From Bacillus sp. cl95 (lineage in GTDB: Bacteria > Bacillota > Bacilli > Bacillales > Cytobacillaceae), in assembly GCF_900115925.1 (NCBI RefSeq), contig NZ_FOYF01000001.1, positions 496,001-560,000 of the forward strand: a DNA stretch of 64,000 nucleotides, given 5' to 3'. Both the position numbers and the translations under genes were made by a program. The first letter of the stretch is position 1, and every line of letters starts with the position of its first letter. The notes below the pieces were generated by a model. It was not told the DNA's origin. It saw only the letters and a program-made list of their open reading frames with translations, and ran no database searches. This document shows positions 1 through 10,536 of this stretch, piece by piece.

Positions 1-784
1 CACTCTCATCTTTATTTTCTTCAACCTCATCGTCTCCTTCCTGTCCATAAGCTTTAAAGTACGATCCTACTTCCAAGTCAATTACACCTTTAACTTTTGG
101 ATCGAGCTGACTTATGATTGAAGGATAATGCGCCATTTTTTCTGCAAAACTTCTCAAACTAGCACTAACTTCGAAACCATCGTTCATAAATAAAGTAATA
201 TGAAACCGGTCCGTCTTACTTGGTGCATAATGAATCTCTGAGATTGAATTTTTCACTTCGAGAGGTAAGTCGTCAAGGCTTGAAATAAGCTCGTCCAATA
301 CCTTTCCTTCTTTAAACCCACCCAAAACTGGAGCATTACCTGGGAGTTGCTTTGTGCTTTCCTTTAATATTTTTCCATTTTGAAGTACTGGATAAAAAGC
401 TTTTTTATCAGAAAGATAAGCAATTCTTTTATGTTCCTTCACATTGACCTTGACAATATTTGGAAACTGCACACGCACAGTTGCTTTTTTCACTTCTGGA
501 AGTTTCATGATCTGAGCTTCTACAGTCTTTTTGTTTACCTTCCATACATTCGTTTGGAAGGTAAGACCACTTTTGGCTATAATATCATTTTTTGAATATG
601 AGGCATTTCCAGTCACAGTGATGGTTTTAATTCGGCTTAAAGGCGATTGGACATAAACAACACATGCAATCATAAAGAAGAACAATAACAGCAGCATGAT
701 AAGCCTCTTGTTGGCCTTGCGCCGTCTTTGTTGTTTCAATTTAGGTATACGCTCTTCAAGAGAAACGATTTTACCCTTTTCCAC
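1..784 (-). CDS. divIB: Cell-division protein DivIB (FtsQ family), 3' end outside window
   Basis: DivIB/FtsQ is a bitopic divisome protein that binds FtsL and DivIC and helps control septal peptidoglycan synthesis. The visible 261 residues show a basic cytoplasmic tail, one membrane segment at about residues 28-47, then an extracytoplasmic region beginning like a POTRA domain (SPLSRIKTITVTGN). The visible end is acidic (DDEVEENKDES). The start is GTG at 784, preceded by GGGGTGAAGG. It is the last visible gene of the murG-murB-divIB group. The C-terminus and stop lie beyond base 1. Identity rests on recalled similarity and on its place after murB. Confidence 0.9.
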   Translation of the reverse strand, partial: MEKGKIVSLEERIPKLKQQRRRKANKRLIMLLLLFFFMIACVVYVQSPLSRIKTITVTGNASYSKNDIIAKSGLTFQTNVWKVNKKTVEAQIMKLPEVKKATVRVQFPNIVKVNVKEHKRIAYLSDKKAFYPVLQNGKILKESTKQLPGNAPVLGGFKEGKVLDELISSLDDLPLEVKNSISEIHYAPSKTDRFHITLFMNDGFEVSASLRSFAEKMAHYPSIISQLDPKVKGVIDLEVGSYFKAYGQEGDDEVEENKDES

Positions 785-832
785 ACCCTTCACCCCAATG
801 CCTTCTTTTGGACTTTACCGGAATTGAAAACA

Positions 833-854
833 ACGGCACGAATCTTCATGCCGT
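833..854 (-). other. Stem-loop between murB and divIB
   Basis: ACGGCA and TGCCGT form an inverted repeat, extended by a further GA/TC pair, and a TGTTTTC run follows on the minus strand. It could be a weak attenuator between murB and divIB. The T-run is too poor to call a terminator. Confidence 0.3.
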
Positions 855-931
855 CATTAACACAGCCTTTTTATCCATATCTAATGAATAATTATACCAC
901 AATATATGTCATTAGTAAGAAGTATTTCCTG

Positions 932-1840
932 TTACTTTCGTCCGATTATTTCCACTTCTGTTTCCATTTTCACTCCGTACTGACTAAACACTGTGTCTTT
1001 TACATGCTGGATAAGCGCTAATACGTCTTGGGCAGTGGCACCACCAGTATTTACAATAAAGTTGCCATGCATTTCGGAGATTTTTGCCCCACCGATACTA
1101 TGCCCTTTTAATCCAGCCGATTCAACTAGTTGGCCAGCATAGTTTGGAAGAGGATTTCGGAAGATACTTCCTGCACATGGATAGTTCCATGGCTGCGTTT
1201 CTTTACGATAGTCTTTATTTTTTTGCATTTCTGCTACGATTGTTTCTTTTTCTCCTTCTTCTAAACGAAAAACAGCTTCTAACACCATACCAGGGCGCTT
1301 CTTCTGAAGAACAGATGAGCGATAAGAAAATTCCATTTCTTCGTTTGAAAGCCATTCTATCTTTCCATCCTCAAAGAGTACAAGAGCTTTTACAAGGATT
1401 TTTGAAATATCGGATCCATGTGCACCCGCGTTCATATAGACTGCTCCACCGACCGAACCTGGTATACCGCCAGCAAATTGCAGTCCTGATAGTCCCTTTT
1501 TGCTTATAAGCGTTGCAAGACTTATCAACGAATGGCCACCGCCTACCTTAACATCCGTCCCGTTCACTTCGAGTGAATCCAAACCTGCTCCGAGTCTAAT
1601 CACGATGCCCTCAATGCCTTCATCAGAAACTAATAGGTTAGACCCTCTACCAATCGCTCTCCACTTCAGGCCTTTTTCACGAACAAAGTCCATAATTTTT
1701 TTTACATTTTCAACTGAGGAAGGCTCCACAAGAACATCTGCAGGCCCACCAATTTTCATGGTTGTATGAAGAGAAAGTGGTTCATTGGGCTTCACTTTTC
1801 CTACATTTAATTTTTCAAGTTCTTTCACTATGCCGTCCAT
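932..1840 (-). CDS. murB: UDP-N-acetylenolpyruvoylglucosamine reductase
   Basis: MurB reduces UDP-GlcNAc-enolpyruvate to UDP-MurNAc with NADPH and FAD in the cytoplasm, the second committed step of peptidoglycan synthesis. The 302-residue protein has the FAD-binding GRGSNLL near residue 64, the flavin-domain segment [24 protein letters not shown] near 171 and CAGSIFRNP near 222, whose Ser is the usual proton donor. The conserved [16 protein letters not shown] lies near the end. Length is normal for the family. The ATG at 1840 follows a clean TAGGAGGT. It sits between murG and divIB, as in B. subtilis. Confidence 0.97.
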   Translation of the reverse strand: MDGIVKELEKLNVGKVKPNEPLSLHTTMKIGGPADVLVEPSSVENVKKIMDFVREKGLKWRAIGRGSNLLVSDEGIEGIVIRLGAGLDSLEVNGTDVKVGGGHSLISLATLISKKGLSGLQFAGGIPGSVGGAVYMNAGAHGSDISKILVKALVLFEDGKIEWLSNEEMEFSYRSSVLQKKRPGMVLEAVFRLEEGEKETIVAEMQKNKDYRKETQPWNYPCAGSIFRNPLPNYAGQLVESAGLKGHSIGGAKISEMHGNFIVNTGGATAQDVLALIQHVKDTVFSQYGVKMETEVEIIGRK

Positions 1841-1899
1841 AAATACCTCCTATATTTCAAAAGAGTGTTACCATAGTTTATGCAAAAAATTCTCTTAGG

Positions 1900-3000
1900 C
1901 TACCTCTGGTTTTCCGTAAGCTTTTTCATCACCGTATAAAGCCTTTGTGCTGAATCAGGTACACCAAGTTTTTTTGCTTTAGTTTTCATATCATTTAATT
2001 TATTTTCATCTAGAAGAATAGCATCAATCTCTTCAACCAAACGTTTACTATTCAAGTCCTTCTCTAACAATAAAGTAGCAGCGCCATGATCACTTAAAGA
2101 GCGCGCATTTTTTTCCTGATGATTATTTGTCACATAAGGACTTGGTATTAAGATACTAGGAATGCCCAATGACGTTAGCTCTGCTAATGTAGTAGCACCT
2201 GCCCTAGCAACGGTTAAATCGATACCCGAAAGTACCTCTGGCATATTATGAATAAATGGCTTGATAATGACGTTTTCTGGGTTACCCACTAACGCTACTT
2301 CTTTTTGAACTTCCTCAAAATGCGTATCGCCTGTTACATATAGAATCTGATAAGGTTTTTCCCTGAATTGTGATAATGACTTTATGATAGCTTCGTTAAT
2401 CGGCCTTGCACCACGACTCCCGCCTACAACAAGTACAGCAGGCATACTGGAATTTAATCCTGTTGAAATGCGGCCATGTATACCGTCTTGCCCCATTACT
2501 TCAGATGCACGTGGATTCCCTGTAAATACAACTTTCTTGTCAGGAAAATACTCTCTAGCTCCTTCAAAACATATTGCTATTTTATTAACATAGCGTGATA
2601 AAAATTTATTAGTTAAGCCTGGTACGCTATTTTGTTCATGTATTATAGTAGGAATTTTCAATTTTGCAGCAGCGTATACCACTGGTCCACATACGTATCC
2701 GCCTGTGCCAATCACGACATCAGGCTTGAAATTCTTTAATATCTTTTTACTATCGCTGACACCCTTAAGGAATCTATATATAGTCTTAACATTATCAAAA
2801 GATAATTTTCTTTTAAACCCTGTTATATGTATAGATCTAAACGGAATACCTTCTCTTTTCACAATTGAACTTTCCAGACCCGCTTCTGTTCCTATATATA
2901 AGAATTCAGCTTGTTCATTTTCTTTATGTATTTCACGTATTAAGGCTAACGCAGGATAGATATGTCCACCCGTACCGCCACCACTTACTACTATTCTCAT
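1900..3000 (-). CDS. murG: Lipid II synthase (MurG glycosyltransferase)
   Basis: MurG transfers GlcNAc from UDP-GlcNAc to lipid I at the inner face of the membrane, making lipid II. The 366-residue GT-B protein opens with [14 protein letters not shown] (residues 6-19), carries [12 protein letters not shown] in the N-terminal domain, and has the C-terminal signature [13 protein letters not shown] and the UDP-GlcNAc-binding segment [20 protein letters not shown]. Start ATG at 3000 follows GGGGTGG. A terminator behind spoVE and about 250 bp of A+T-rich DNA separate it from the upstream operon, so it probably has its own promoter, though none could be assigned securely. Confidence 0.97.
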   Translation of the reverse strand: MRIVVSGGGTGGHIYPALALIREIHKENEQAEFLYIGTEAGLESSIVKREGIPFRSIHITGFKRKLSFDNVKTIYRFLKGVSDSKKILKNFKPDVVIGTGGYVCGPVVYAAAKLKIPTIIHEQNSVPGLTNKFLSRYVNKIAICFEGAREYFPDKKVVFTGNPRASEVMGQDGIHGRISTGLNSSMPAVLVVGGSRGARPINEAIIKSLSQFREKPYQILYVTGDTHFEEVQKEVALVGNPENVIIKPFIHNMPEVLSGIDLTVARAGATTLAELTSLGIPSILIPSPYVTNNHQEKNARSLSDHGAATLLLEKDLNSKRLVEEIDAILLDENKLNDMKTKAKKLGVPDSAQRLYTVMKKLTENQR

Positions 3001-3220
3001 TATTCCACCCCATCAACTCAAAAAAATATTTCTAATATAATATTTAATTAAAACCACTCACTCGCTTTACCCCATTCTACTATAAACAAAACAAAATATA
3101 GAGCGAGAAAATAATATGTTAAACAATTGTAATACAAAAACAAGAAGCGGAAGCACCTGAGACTATAAAAAAACGGTTATATTAAATCCTCAACATCGAT
3201 TAAATTAACATATTTCTAAA

Positions 3221-3251
3221 AAGAAAAAAAGCAAACCCTTTTAGGGTCTGC
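3221..3251 (-). terminator. Terminator after spoVE
   Basis: On the minus strand GCAGACCC-TAAAA-GGGTTTGC forms a stem (one mismatch) directly after the spoVE stop at 3253, followed by seven T. It splits the dcw cluster between spoVE and murG. Confidence 0.8.
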
Positions 3252-3252
3252 C

Positions 3253-4353
3253 TCAATATCTTGCATAGCGGCTAATATTAAGTAGAACGCCTACTGCCAT
3301 TAACATCAATGTCAAGGATGATCCCCCATAACTTAGGAATGGCAATGTAATCCCTGTTACTGGCATTAAGCCTGTGACCACTCCGACATTGATCATCACT
3401 TGTATGGCTATCATGGCTATTATTCCTACTGCAAGGAAGCTTCCAAACAAATCTGGAGCACCTAATGATATCCTAATGCCCCTCCAAAGCAGTAAAGCAA
3501 ATAATAGCAATACAAATGATCCGCCTATAAATCCTAATTCCTCTGCTAATATGGCAAAAATAAAGTCTGTCTGTGGTTCTGGCAAGTAAAAGAATTTTTG
3601 ACGACTTTCTCCAAGACCCAATCCAAACAATCCCCCTGGTCCAATTGCAAACAATGATTGAATCATCTGAAAACCGCTCCCAAGCGGATCAGACCATGGA
3701 TCAAGGAAAGAAGTAATCCTCTCCATTCGATACGGAGCAGAAATGACAAGACCTACAAAACCAGCAACTCCAATGAGTCCTAGTGCTGCAAAATGGGCAA
3801 TACGTGCACCAGATACAAAGATCATTACCACAGAGGTTCCAACCATTACTGTCCCAGTCCCTAAGTCAGGTTGTAGCATAATCATCCCAAAGGCGAGGAA
3901 GACAAGTCCTAGAGAAGGAACAAGTCCCTTCTTGAATGAAGTAATGACCTTCTGCCGCTCCGATAAGTACTTGGCGAGAAAAACAATCATGGCAAGTTTC
4001 ATGAATTCGGAGGGCTGAATGGAAAAGGCTCCAACACCGATCCAGCTTCGTGAACCATTTCTTACATTTCCAACTCCGGGAACCAGAACGAGAACAAGCA
4101 TTACGAAACAAATGATTATAATCATCTTCGCAAAGGTCCTCCATGTCCAATAATTCACATTCATGATAAAGAACATCGCTACGATTCCGACACCCGCAAA
4201 GAGCATTTGACGTTTGGCAAAGAAGAATGAATCCTCGAATTTGTAGTCAGCCCATACTGCGCTTGCGCTGTAAACCATTATGAGCCCTACGGTTAAAAGC
4301 GTCAGTGTTACGATCAATAAAATAAAATCAGGAGTATTTCTCTTTGTAGGCAC
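3253..4353 (-). CDS. spoVE: SEDS peptidoglycan polymerase for spore cortex (SpoVE)
   Basis: SEDS-family glycosyltransferase of FtsW type. In B. subtilis SpoVE works with the transpeptidase SpoVD to make spore cortex. The 366-residue polytopic protein has VYSASAVWA in the first helix, RNGSRSWIGVG, QPSEFMKLAM, and near the C-terminus GITLPFLSYGGSSLTLMLMAVG. It matches recalled B. subtilis SpoVE far better than FtsW, and the separate ftsW at 50.8 kb supports this. I chose GTG at 4353 (VPTKRNTPDF): GAGGTG lies 7 bases before it and the length then equals B. subtilis SpoVE. An upstream in-frame TTG at 4368 overlaps the Shine-Dalgarno. Confidence 0.93.
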   Translation of the reverse strand: MPTKRNTPDFILLIVTLTLLTVGLIMVYSASAVWADYKFEDSFFFAKRQMLFAGVGIVAMFFIMNVNYWTWRTFAKMIIIICFVMLVLVLVPGVGNVRNGSRSWIGVGAFSIQPSEFMKLAMIVFLAKYLSERQKVITSFKKGLVPSLGLVFLAFGMIMLQPDLGTGTVMVGTSVVMIFVSGARIAHFAALGLIGVAGFVGLVISAPYRMERITSFLDPWSDPLGSGFQMIQSLFAIGPGGLFGLGLGESRQKFFYLPEPQTDFIFAILAEELGFIGGSFVLLLFALLLWRGIRISLGAPDLFGSFLAVGIIAMIAIQVMINVGVVTGLMPVTGITLPFLSYGGSSLTLMLMAVGVLLNISRYARY

Positions 4354-4439
4354 TACAACACACCTCAACCGCTAGTTTTAGGGCCTGTAAGAGTATCGTT
4401 CAAGGAGTCAATAATCATCCTAAGCAGACAAGCCCTTAC

Positions 4440-5789
4440 TTAAAGCTTATGCACAGCTTCGATAAAGATGTCTCCCCTGACTTCAAAAGTTTTATGTTGA
4501 TCCCAGCTCGCACAAGCAGGAGATAATAAGATGACATCGCCTGAAGCAGAATGCATGTAAGCTTCCGGTACAGCCTTTTCAACATTATCGACACGCTTGA
4601 TTGTTTTTATTCCCGCTTCTTTTGCCACTCGCTCTATTTTAGGAGCTGTCTGACCAAAAGTAATAATCGTTTTTACATTTTGTAAATAGGGAATTAACTC
4701 ATCAAATTCGTTCCCGCGATCTAATCCTCCAGCTAATAGAACCAATGGTTTCTTGAAAGCTGTAAGTGCTTTTACGGTGGCCAAAATGTTTGTGGCCTTC
4801 GAATCGTTATAGAATTTTCTCCCATCCTTTTCTGCTACTAATTGAAGACGGTGTTTAACTCCCGTGAAAGTCGTTAAGACTTCCGCAATAGCCTCATTTG
4901 TTACACCTAAAAGCTTGGCTGCTGCCACTGCCCCAAGAATGTTCTCAAGGTTATGTGCACCTGGTAATGCGATGGTGTCAATATCGATTACCTTTTCACC
5001 CTTAAAAGAAATCCAGCCATCCTCAATGCATGCTCCATTTTCCAATTTCTTTGTAACTGAAAAAGGAACAGTTTGTGCCAAGGAAGACTTTGCAATATTC
5101 ATTACCTCTTCTTGATCAGCATTTAATATCAAGTAGTCATCCTTGGTTTGATTTCTAGTAATATTTGCTTTTGCCTCTATGTATTCATCACGAGTACCGT
5201 GATAATCAAGGTGGGCATCATACAAATTTGTTATCATGGCAATATGAGGCTTGAATTCATTGATTCCCATTAATTGAAATGAAGACAATTCAATGACGAT
5301 CGTATTTTCCTTTTCTGCGATTTGAGCAACCCCAGAAGCGACTGTACCAATGTTCCCAGCGATGAGTGGTTTCTTTTGGCCTTTATTAAGCATTTCGAAA
5401 ACCAACGTTGTCGTAGTTGTTTTTCCATTCGTTCCTGTTATCCCGATAAATGGAGCTTCAGAAATTTTGTACGCTAATTCTACTTCTGTAAGTACAGGAA
5501 TCCCTTTTTCAATCGCCCCTTTGATCATAGGGTTGCTATAAGGAATTCCTGGATTTTTTACAATCATTTGAAATCCTTCTTCTAATAACCCGAGCGGATG
5601 TTCACCACAAATAACCGTAATCCCCTGTTCTAAAAGACCCTGAGCTTCTGGATTTTCTGACAATGGCTTATTATCATTAACGGTTACGAAAGCTCCTAAT
5701 TTATGAAGAAGCATAGCGGCACTGACTCCACTTTTAGCTAATCCAAGTACAAGAATTTTTTTATGTTGATATTCCGTAATTTCCTTCAA
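4440..5789 (-). CDS. murD: UDP-N-acetylmuramoylalanine-D-glutamate ligase
   Basis: MurD adds D-Glu to UDP-MurNAc-L-Ala using ATP in the cytoplasm. The 449-residue protein has an N-terminal Rossmann part ([12 protein letters not shown]), the Mur-ligase P-loop [14 protein letters not shown] near residue 115, [12 protein letters not shown], and the C-terminal signatures [14 protein letters not shown] and [13 protein letters not shown]. The start is TTG at 5789, directly after the mraY stop. Its GAGGTG Shine-Dalgarno lies inside the last codons of mraY, so the two are probably translationally coupled. Confidence 0.97.
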   Translation of the reverse strand: MKEITEYQHKKILVLGLAKSGVSAAMLLHKLGAFVTVNDNKPLSENPEAQGLLEQGITVICGEHPLGLLEEGFQMIVKNPGIPYSNPMIKGAIEKGIPVLTEVELAYKISEAPFIGITGTNGKTTTTTLVFEMLNKGQKKPLIAGNIGTVASGVAQIAEKENTIVIELSSFQLMGINEFKPHIAMITNLYDAHLDYHGTRDEYIEAKANITRNQTKDDYLILNADQEEVMNIAKSSLAQTVPFSVTKKLENGACIEDGWISFKGEKVIDIDTIALPGAHNLENILGAVAAAKLLGVTNEAIAEVLTTFTGVKHRLQLVAEKDGRKFYNDSKATNILATVKALTAFKKPLVLLAGGLDRGNEFDELIPYLQNVKTIITFGQTAPKIERVAKEAGIKTIKRVDNVEKAVPEAYMHSASGDVILLSPACASWDQHKTFEVRGDIFIEAVHKL

Positions 5790-6764
5790 TTATAACCACA
5801 CCTCAATATAGATTCCTAATACAGCTAACAAAAGTCCCACACTCCAGAACGTAACAACAACTCTCCATTCTGACCATCCGATCAGTTCGTAATGATGATG
5901 TAATGGGCTCATTCGGAAAATCCGTCTACCAGTAGATTTAAAGAAAGCTACTTGAATAATAACTGACAAGGTTTCAATAACGAATACCCCACCAATGATG
6001 ATTAACAAAATTTCAAGTTTGGTTAAGATAGCAACAGTGGCAATTGCACCACCAAGAGCAAGGGAACCTGTGTCACCCATAAATACTTTCGCAGGATGGG
6101 CATTAAAAACAAGGAATCCTAAGACGGCTCCTACTACAGCTACTGAAAAAATGGCAATTTCAAATTGAGATTGATTCCATGCTAATACTGCAAAAGCTCC
6201 AAATGCAATAGCTGCAGTTCCAGAAAGTAAGCCATCCAATCCATCCGTCAAATTCACTGCGTTAGAAAAGCCGACTAGCCAAAAGATTATGAATAGAGCA
6301 TACGACCAACCTAAATCGATAGAATAGTCGGTTAATGGCACGCTTACTTCGGTTGAAAATTCATTGTGTTTATAGACAAAATAAAAAATGGCGGAAATAA
6401 TAATCTGACCTAATAACTTTTGTTTAGATGTTAAACCAAGATTTCGCTTCATTACAACCTTAATAAAGTCGTCAAGGAATCCTAAAAGACCGAATCCTAA
6501 GGTTACAAGCAATAATAAATACGTTTTAACTGTTGGTTCTGCAAATTTCCCTACCATAACCAATGCTGTAATAATGATTGAAAATAGAATCATCAATCCC
6601 CCCATAGTTGGTGTTCCAGTTTTCTTTTGATGGGATTGTGGTCCTTCTTCGCGAATGCTTTGTCCAAATTTCAACCTTCTTAAGAAAGGAATAAAAATGG
6701 GAGAAAGGAGTACTGTAATCAGAAACCCCATTATGATTGTGAAAAATATAACTTGCTCTAACAT
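5790..6764 (-). CDS. mraY: Phospho-N-acetylmuramoyl-pentapeptide transferase
   Basis: MraY transfers phospho-MurNAc-pentapeptide to undecaprenyl phosphate, making lipid I in the membrane. The 324-residue protein is polytopic (about ten hydrophobic segments). Near residues 42-55 it has the Mg/substrate motif [14 protein letters not shown]. It also has FLDDFIKV, the central [27 protein letters not shown] and the C-terminal [14 protein letters not shown] histidine loop. ATG at 6764 is preceded by GGAAGGGA. It abuts murD without a gap. About 170 bp of A+T-rich DNA without a clear terminator separate it from murE. Confidence 0.98.
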   Translation of the reverse strand: MLEQVIFFTIIMGFLITVLLSPIFIPFLRRLKFGQSIREEGPQSHQKKTGTPTMGGLMILFSIIITALVMVGKFAEPTVKTYLLLLVTLGFGLLGFLDDFIKVVMKRNLGLTSKQKLLGQIIISAIFYFVYKHNEFSTEVSVPLTDYSIDLGWSYALFIIFWLVGFSNAVNLTDGLDGLLSGTAAIAFGAFAVLAWNQSQFEIAIFSVAVVGAVLGFLVFNAHPAKVFMGDTGSLALGGAIATVAILTKLEILLIIIGGVFVIETLSVIIQVAFFKSTGRRIFRMSPLHHHYELIGWSEWRVVVTFWSVGLLLAVLGIYIEVWL

Positions 6765-6933
6765 TTTTATCCCTTCCTCTTCCAGTCAATGTTACTCAGT
6801 ACACTTGTTTGAAACACTACAGCTATATCATATGTTTCTTTTGTGCCATTGAGACGTTTATTTTTTATTAAAAATAGATTTTCATTATTCATTTTATTTC
6901 TGTTCTCCATTTAATAATGTTTTGTTTCGAATT

Positions 6934-8403
6934 TTATTGCTTCAACTTTGCTGCAATTGCTTTTTTGGCCACTTCTCTATCGTCAAAATCAATCACTTTA
7001 TCACCAAAGTCCTGATACGTTTCGTGTCCTTTACCAGCGATCAAGATGACATCACCTGATTTAGCTTCCTTTATGGCACATTCAATTGCTTCAGTTCGAT
7101 CAGGTATGCTGATATATTTTTCCCCAATCACACCAGCCTCCATATCCTTCAATATGGCCAATGGATCTTCACTGCGAGGATTGTCAGCTGTAAAAATAGC
7201 ATCTGTTCCGTATTCACAAGCGATTTTCGCCATTAACGGTCGCTTTGTTTTGTCACGATCTCCACCGCAGCCAACGACAACAAAAACGCGTTTCTCTGCA
7301 AATTGTTGAATGGTTTTTAGAACATTTTCTAGACTGTCTGGTGTATGGGCATAATCAACGATTACAGAAAAGTCCTGATTTCCCTTAACCAATTCAAATC
7401 TACCGGATACTCCTTCAATCTTTTGGATTGTTTCAATAATCCCTTCAATTGGGATACCCGATACCAAACCGGTTGCAATACTGGCAAGAACGTTATAAAC
7501 GTTGAATTTGCCGGCCATCATAATACTCACTTTATGTTCTTTCCCACTTACTGAAAGCGTAAACTGTGTACCGTTTGCCGTAACAATAATGTCTTTCGCA
7601 AGGATATCAGCATCTTGATCGATCCCATAGGTTACAACTTTCGCGGCTGTCATTTCAATATAGGAAGGGGTAGCTGCATCATCTGCATTCAAGATTGCGA
7701 ATTTGGGGTTAACTGGATTATAGGCATTCCCAAGTTGCGAGAATAATAATCCTTTCGCGTTTTTGTATTCTTCCATCGTGTGATGATAATCAAGATGATC
7801 CTGTGATAGATTAGTAAATACCGCAATATCAAAATCTGTCCCGTGTGTTCTCCCAACTACAAGAGCATGCGATGAAACTTCCATTACCGTTGCATCCACT
7901 TCTGCATCTACCATCTGTTTGAATGTCTTTTGCAGTGTCAAACTTTCAGGAGTTGTATTTTTTGTCTCGATTATCTCGTCACCAATTTTTGCATACATTG
8001 TACCAATTAAGCCTGTTTTACTTCCTGCATCGCGTAAGATGTTTTCTATAAGATGACTGGTTGTTGTTTTTCCATTTGTTCCTGTGATTCCAATCAGATG
8101 GAGATTTTGACTCGGCTGACCATAAAAAGCGTCTGCGAGAACAGCCATTGCACGTGTAGTATTTCTCACGACAATGACCGGAATATTTACACTTAAGGGT
8201 CTTTCTGCAACTATTGCAGCGGCACCGCTATCGACTGCAGCCTGCGCGAAGTCGTGCCCATCAACTGTGTACCCTTTTATGCAAATAAACAAGCTTCCTT
8301 TTTGTACTTTACGATTATCATTTTCAATTGAGATAATTTCAGGGTTAGGTCCCTCAAAAGGGATTATCAAGTGCAGACTCTCTAGTAGCTCATGTAATTT
8401 CAT
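6934..8403 (-). CDS. murE: UDP-MurNAc-tripeptide synthetase (meso-DAP-adding)
   Basis: MurE adds the third stem-peptide residue to UDP-MurNAc-L-Ala-D-Glu. The P-loop [14 protein letters not shown] lies near residue 106, NTTPESL and SSHALVVGR follow, and the C-terminal domain carries [12 protein letters not shown] is the established signature for meso-diaminopimelate specificity, so the organism should have DAP-type peptidoglycan. I chose ATG at 8403 (MKLHELLES, 489 residues), matching B. subtilis MurE. An in-frame TTG at 8412 sits only about two bases after the AGAGG and is less likely. Confidence 0.97.
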   Translation of the reverse strand: MKLHELLESLHLIIPFEGPNPEIISIENDNRKVQKGSLFICIKGYTVDGHDFAQAAVDSGAAAIVAERPLSVNIPVIVVRNTTRAMAVLADAFYGQPSQNLHLIGITGTNGKTTTSHLIENILRDAGSKTGLIGTMYAKIGDEIIETKNTTPESLTLQKTFKQMVDAEVDATVMEVSSHALVVGRTHGTDFDIAVFTNLSQDHLDYHHTMEEYKNAKGLLFSQLGNAYNPVNPKFAILNADDAATPSYIEMTAAKVVTYGIDQDADILAKDIIVTANGTQFTLSVSGKEHKVSIMMAGKFNVYNVLASIATGLVSGIPIEGIIETIQKIEGVSGRFELVKGNQDFSVIVDYAHTPDSLENVLKTIQQFAEKRVFVVVGCGGDRDKTKRPLMAKIACEYGTDAIFTADNPRSEDPLAILKDMEAGVIGEKYISIPDRTEAIECAIKEAKSGDVILIAGKGHETYQDFGDKVIDFDDREVAKKAIAAKLKQ

Positions 8404-8473
8404 TTGTATCAATTCCTCTCATAACTAACATGGCTTATCTATTTTACATGATAAAAGAAGTTAATGCCATTTT

Positions 8474-8512
8474 GAAAAAACAAATTGAGCGGTGGAATAA
8501 TTTCCGGCCGCC
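8474..8512 (-). terminator. Possible weak terminator or attenuator between spoVD and murE
   Basis: On the minus strand, GCGG-CCGGAA pairs imperfectly with TTCC-ACCGC, followed after a few bases by TTTGTTTTTTC. The stem has a mismatch and a bulge, so it may only attenuate transcription into murE. Confidence 0.35.
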
Positions 8513-8529
8513 CAAAGTCCTAGTTCAAT

Positions 8530-10443
8530 TTATTTACTGAAATACAATCTGATGGTTGACCCTTCTTTTATTTTCACTCCTGCCTGCGGTGACTGTCTAA
8601 CGACGGTATCACCTTCGCCACTGGAGTCGATCTTTAGGTTCACCATCATTTCTGAAAGTTCCTTTTTAGAGAGACCGATTACCTCTGGCACTTCCACCAT
8701 TGGCACATCATTCCACTTCATTTTCTTTGCAATTTGGTTTTTTCGAGGCTCCACTTTAAGGGCACGCAAACTATCTTCAATAATCTTGCCAACGATTGGG
8801 GCAGCTACAACACCACCAAACTGAACAGTACCTTTAGGATTATCTACAGCAGTATAAACAACAATTTGTGGGTCGTCTGCAGGAGCAAATCCAATAAATG
8901 ATACGATGAAATTATTTTCGAGGTATCGCCCATCTTTTGCTTTTTGGGCAGTCCCTGTCTTTCCTCCCACTCTATATCCTTCGACGAATGCGTTTCCGCC
9001 TGTTCCTTGAGCAACAACACTCTCAAGAGCGTTCCGTATTTGCTTTGATGTGTCTTCGGATATAATACGCCTTTTAGCAATTGGTGTGTTTTTCATCACT
9101 ACTTGTTTGGTTACAGGATCTATTAATTCTTTGGCAATAAACGGTGTATAAAGTGTGCCTCCATTGACTGCAGCCGCAACTGCCGCCACTTGTTGAATCG
9201 GAGTAACGGCTACACCTTGACCGAAAGCCGTTGTAGCCAACTCTACAGGTCCTACACGGTTTAAGTTAAATAGAATTCCTTTTGCTTCCCCCTGCAGATC
9301 AATGCCGGTTTTTTCACCAAATCCAAAACCTTTAATGTATTTAAAAAGCGTATCTTTACCAAGCCTCTGACCTAATTCAACGAATCCTGGGTTGCAGGAA
9401 TTTTGGACGACTTCAAGATAAGTTTGGTCGCCATGGCCACCTTTTTTCCAGCATCTAAGTCGCGCTCCACCTACTTCCACTGCACCATGGTCATGGAAGT
9501 GCTCACTTGCCAAATTCACTTTGCCTTCTTCAAGAGCAGCCGCCAATGTAATAATCTTAAAAGTAGACCCTGGCTCATATGAACTCCAAACAGGTAAATT
9601 TCGATTGTAGACTTCTGGAGCAACATTTCTAAAATTGGCAGGATCAAAACTCGGCCTACTTGACATTGCTAGAATTTCACCCGTATTTGGATTCATCGCA
9701 ATGGAAATGATGCCGTCAGGTTTATATGTTGCCTCTGCGATATCCAACTCCCGCTCCATGATGGTTTGGATTTTACTATCGACAGTTAGTTTTAAATCAA
9801 GACCATCCACAGGCGCCTGATAGTCATCCGCCATGTCATTCATTCGTTCCCCTTTGGCGTTTGCATAAAACTTTACAGAGCCTTTTTCACCGCTTAATTC
9901 TTTATCATAATATTTTTCTAACCCCATCAAACCTTGATTATCTATACCGGCAAATCCAAGTACATGCGATAGATAACTGCCGAAAGGATAGTGCCTTTTC
10001 GAATCCTCACCGATAAATACCCCTTCAAGTCCGAGAGCACGAATTTCTTTCGCCTTTTCATGAGAAATTTTACGCCCTTCCTTGATCCTGACAATCATCT
10101 CTCCTGTAGTTACATACTTAAGAGCCTTTTCTTTCGACATATCTAAAACGGCAGCCAATTTTTCAGCCGTAGCCTCAGGTTCTTTTATTTGCCTAGGAAC
10201 TACCCAAACAGTCGGCGCACTCATATTTGTGGCAAGAGCCACTCCATTTCTGTCTATTATTTCTCCGCGTTCAGGTTCAAATGGGATATTACGACTCCAA
10301 GAACCCTTTGCCCGATCAGTCAACATATCACCAAGGGCGAATTGGACATAACCAAGACGGATATCAATGATTAAAAATATGAGAATGCCTACGAATAATG
10401 CAATCGCCAATCGTCTACGTACAGTAACATTAGATACACGCAT
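8530..10443 (-). CDS. spoVD: Sporulation-specific class B penicillin-binding protein SpoVD
   Basis: SpoVD is a transpeptidase needed for spore cortex synthesis, partner of SpoVE. The 637-residue protein has an N-terminal anchor (about residues 11-32) and a PBP dimerisation domain. The transpeptidase domain carries the active-site SXXK in SSYEPGSTFKIIT near residue 292, an SxN-type motif (NSCNPGF) near 353, and GGKTGTAQK near 500. One PASTA domain closes the chain (VPEVIGLSKKEL...STIRLYFSK). A PASTA domain and the gap before murE fit SpoVD. ATG at 10443 has AAAGGAGG placed inside a hairpin loop (separate entry). Confidence 0.95.
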   Translation of the reverse strand: MRVSNVTVRRRLAIALFVGILIFLIIDIRLGYVQFALGDMLTDRAKGSWSRNIPFEPERGEIIDRNGVALATNMSAPTVWVVPRQIKEPEATAEKLAAVLDMSKEKALKYVTTGEMIVRIKEGRKISHEKAKEIRALGLEGVFIGEDSKRHYPFGSYLSHVLGFAGIDNQGLMGLEKYYDKELSGEKGSVKFYANAKGERMNDMADDYQAPVDGLDLKLTVDSKIQTIMERELDIAEATYKPDGIISIAMNPNTGEILAMSSRPSFDPANFRNVAPEVYNRNLPVWSSYEPGSTFKIITLAAALEEGKVNLASEHFHDHGAVEVGGARLRCWKKGGHGDQTYLEVVQNSCNPGFVELGQRLGKDTLFKYIKGFGFGEKTGIDLQGEAKGILFNLNRVGPVELATTAFGQGVAVTPIQQVAAVAAAVNGGTLYTPFIAKELIDPVTKQVVMKNTPIAKRRIISEDTSKQIRNALESVVAQGTGGNAFVEGYRVGGKTGTAQKAKDGRYLENNFIVSFIGFAPADDPQIVVYTAVDNPKGTVQFGGVVAAPIVGKIIEDSLRALKVEPRKNQIAKKMKWNDVPMVEVPEVIGLSKKELSEMMVNLKIDSSGEGDTVVRQSPQAGVKIKEGSTIRLYFSK

Positions 10444-10444
10444 A

Positions 10445-10480
10445 AAATGAACGAGCCTCCTTTTTTCAGGTCGTTCATTT
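10445..10480 (-). promoter_or_regulatory. Perfect 10-bp stem with the spoVD Shine-Dalgarno in the loop
   Basis: AAATGAACGA and TCGTTCATTT are perfect inverted repeats separated by 16 bases that contain AAAGGAGG. The stem ends one base before the spoVD ATG. The mRNA could fold so that the ribosome-binding site is displayed in, or constrained by, the loop. The structure is read directly from the bases; a regulatory role is inference. Confidence 0.6.
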
Positions 10481-10536
10481 ATATGCTTGTACTTATTCAG
10501 TTAGAACGATGAAGCTAGACAAGTAATACGAGCCTA

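Noticed and set aside
3001-3220. Sigma-A or sigma-E promoter for murG
   Set aside because: Several TATAGT/TAGAAT-like hexamers occur in very A+T-rich DNA, but none has a matching -35 at proper spacing.
3866-4150. Minus-strand 94-codon frame inside spoVE
   Set aside because: It is an out-of-frame shadow of the clearly conserved spoVE sequence.
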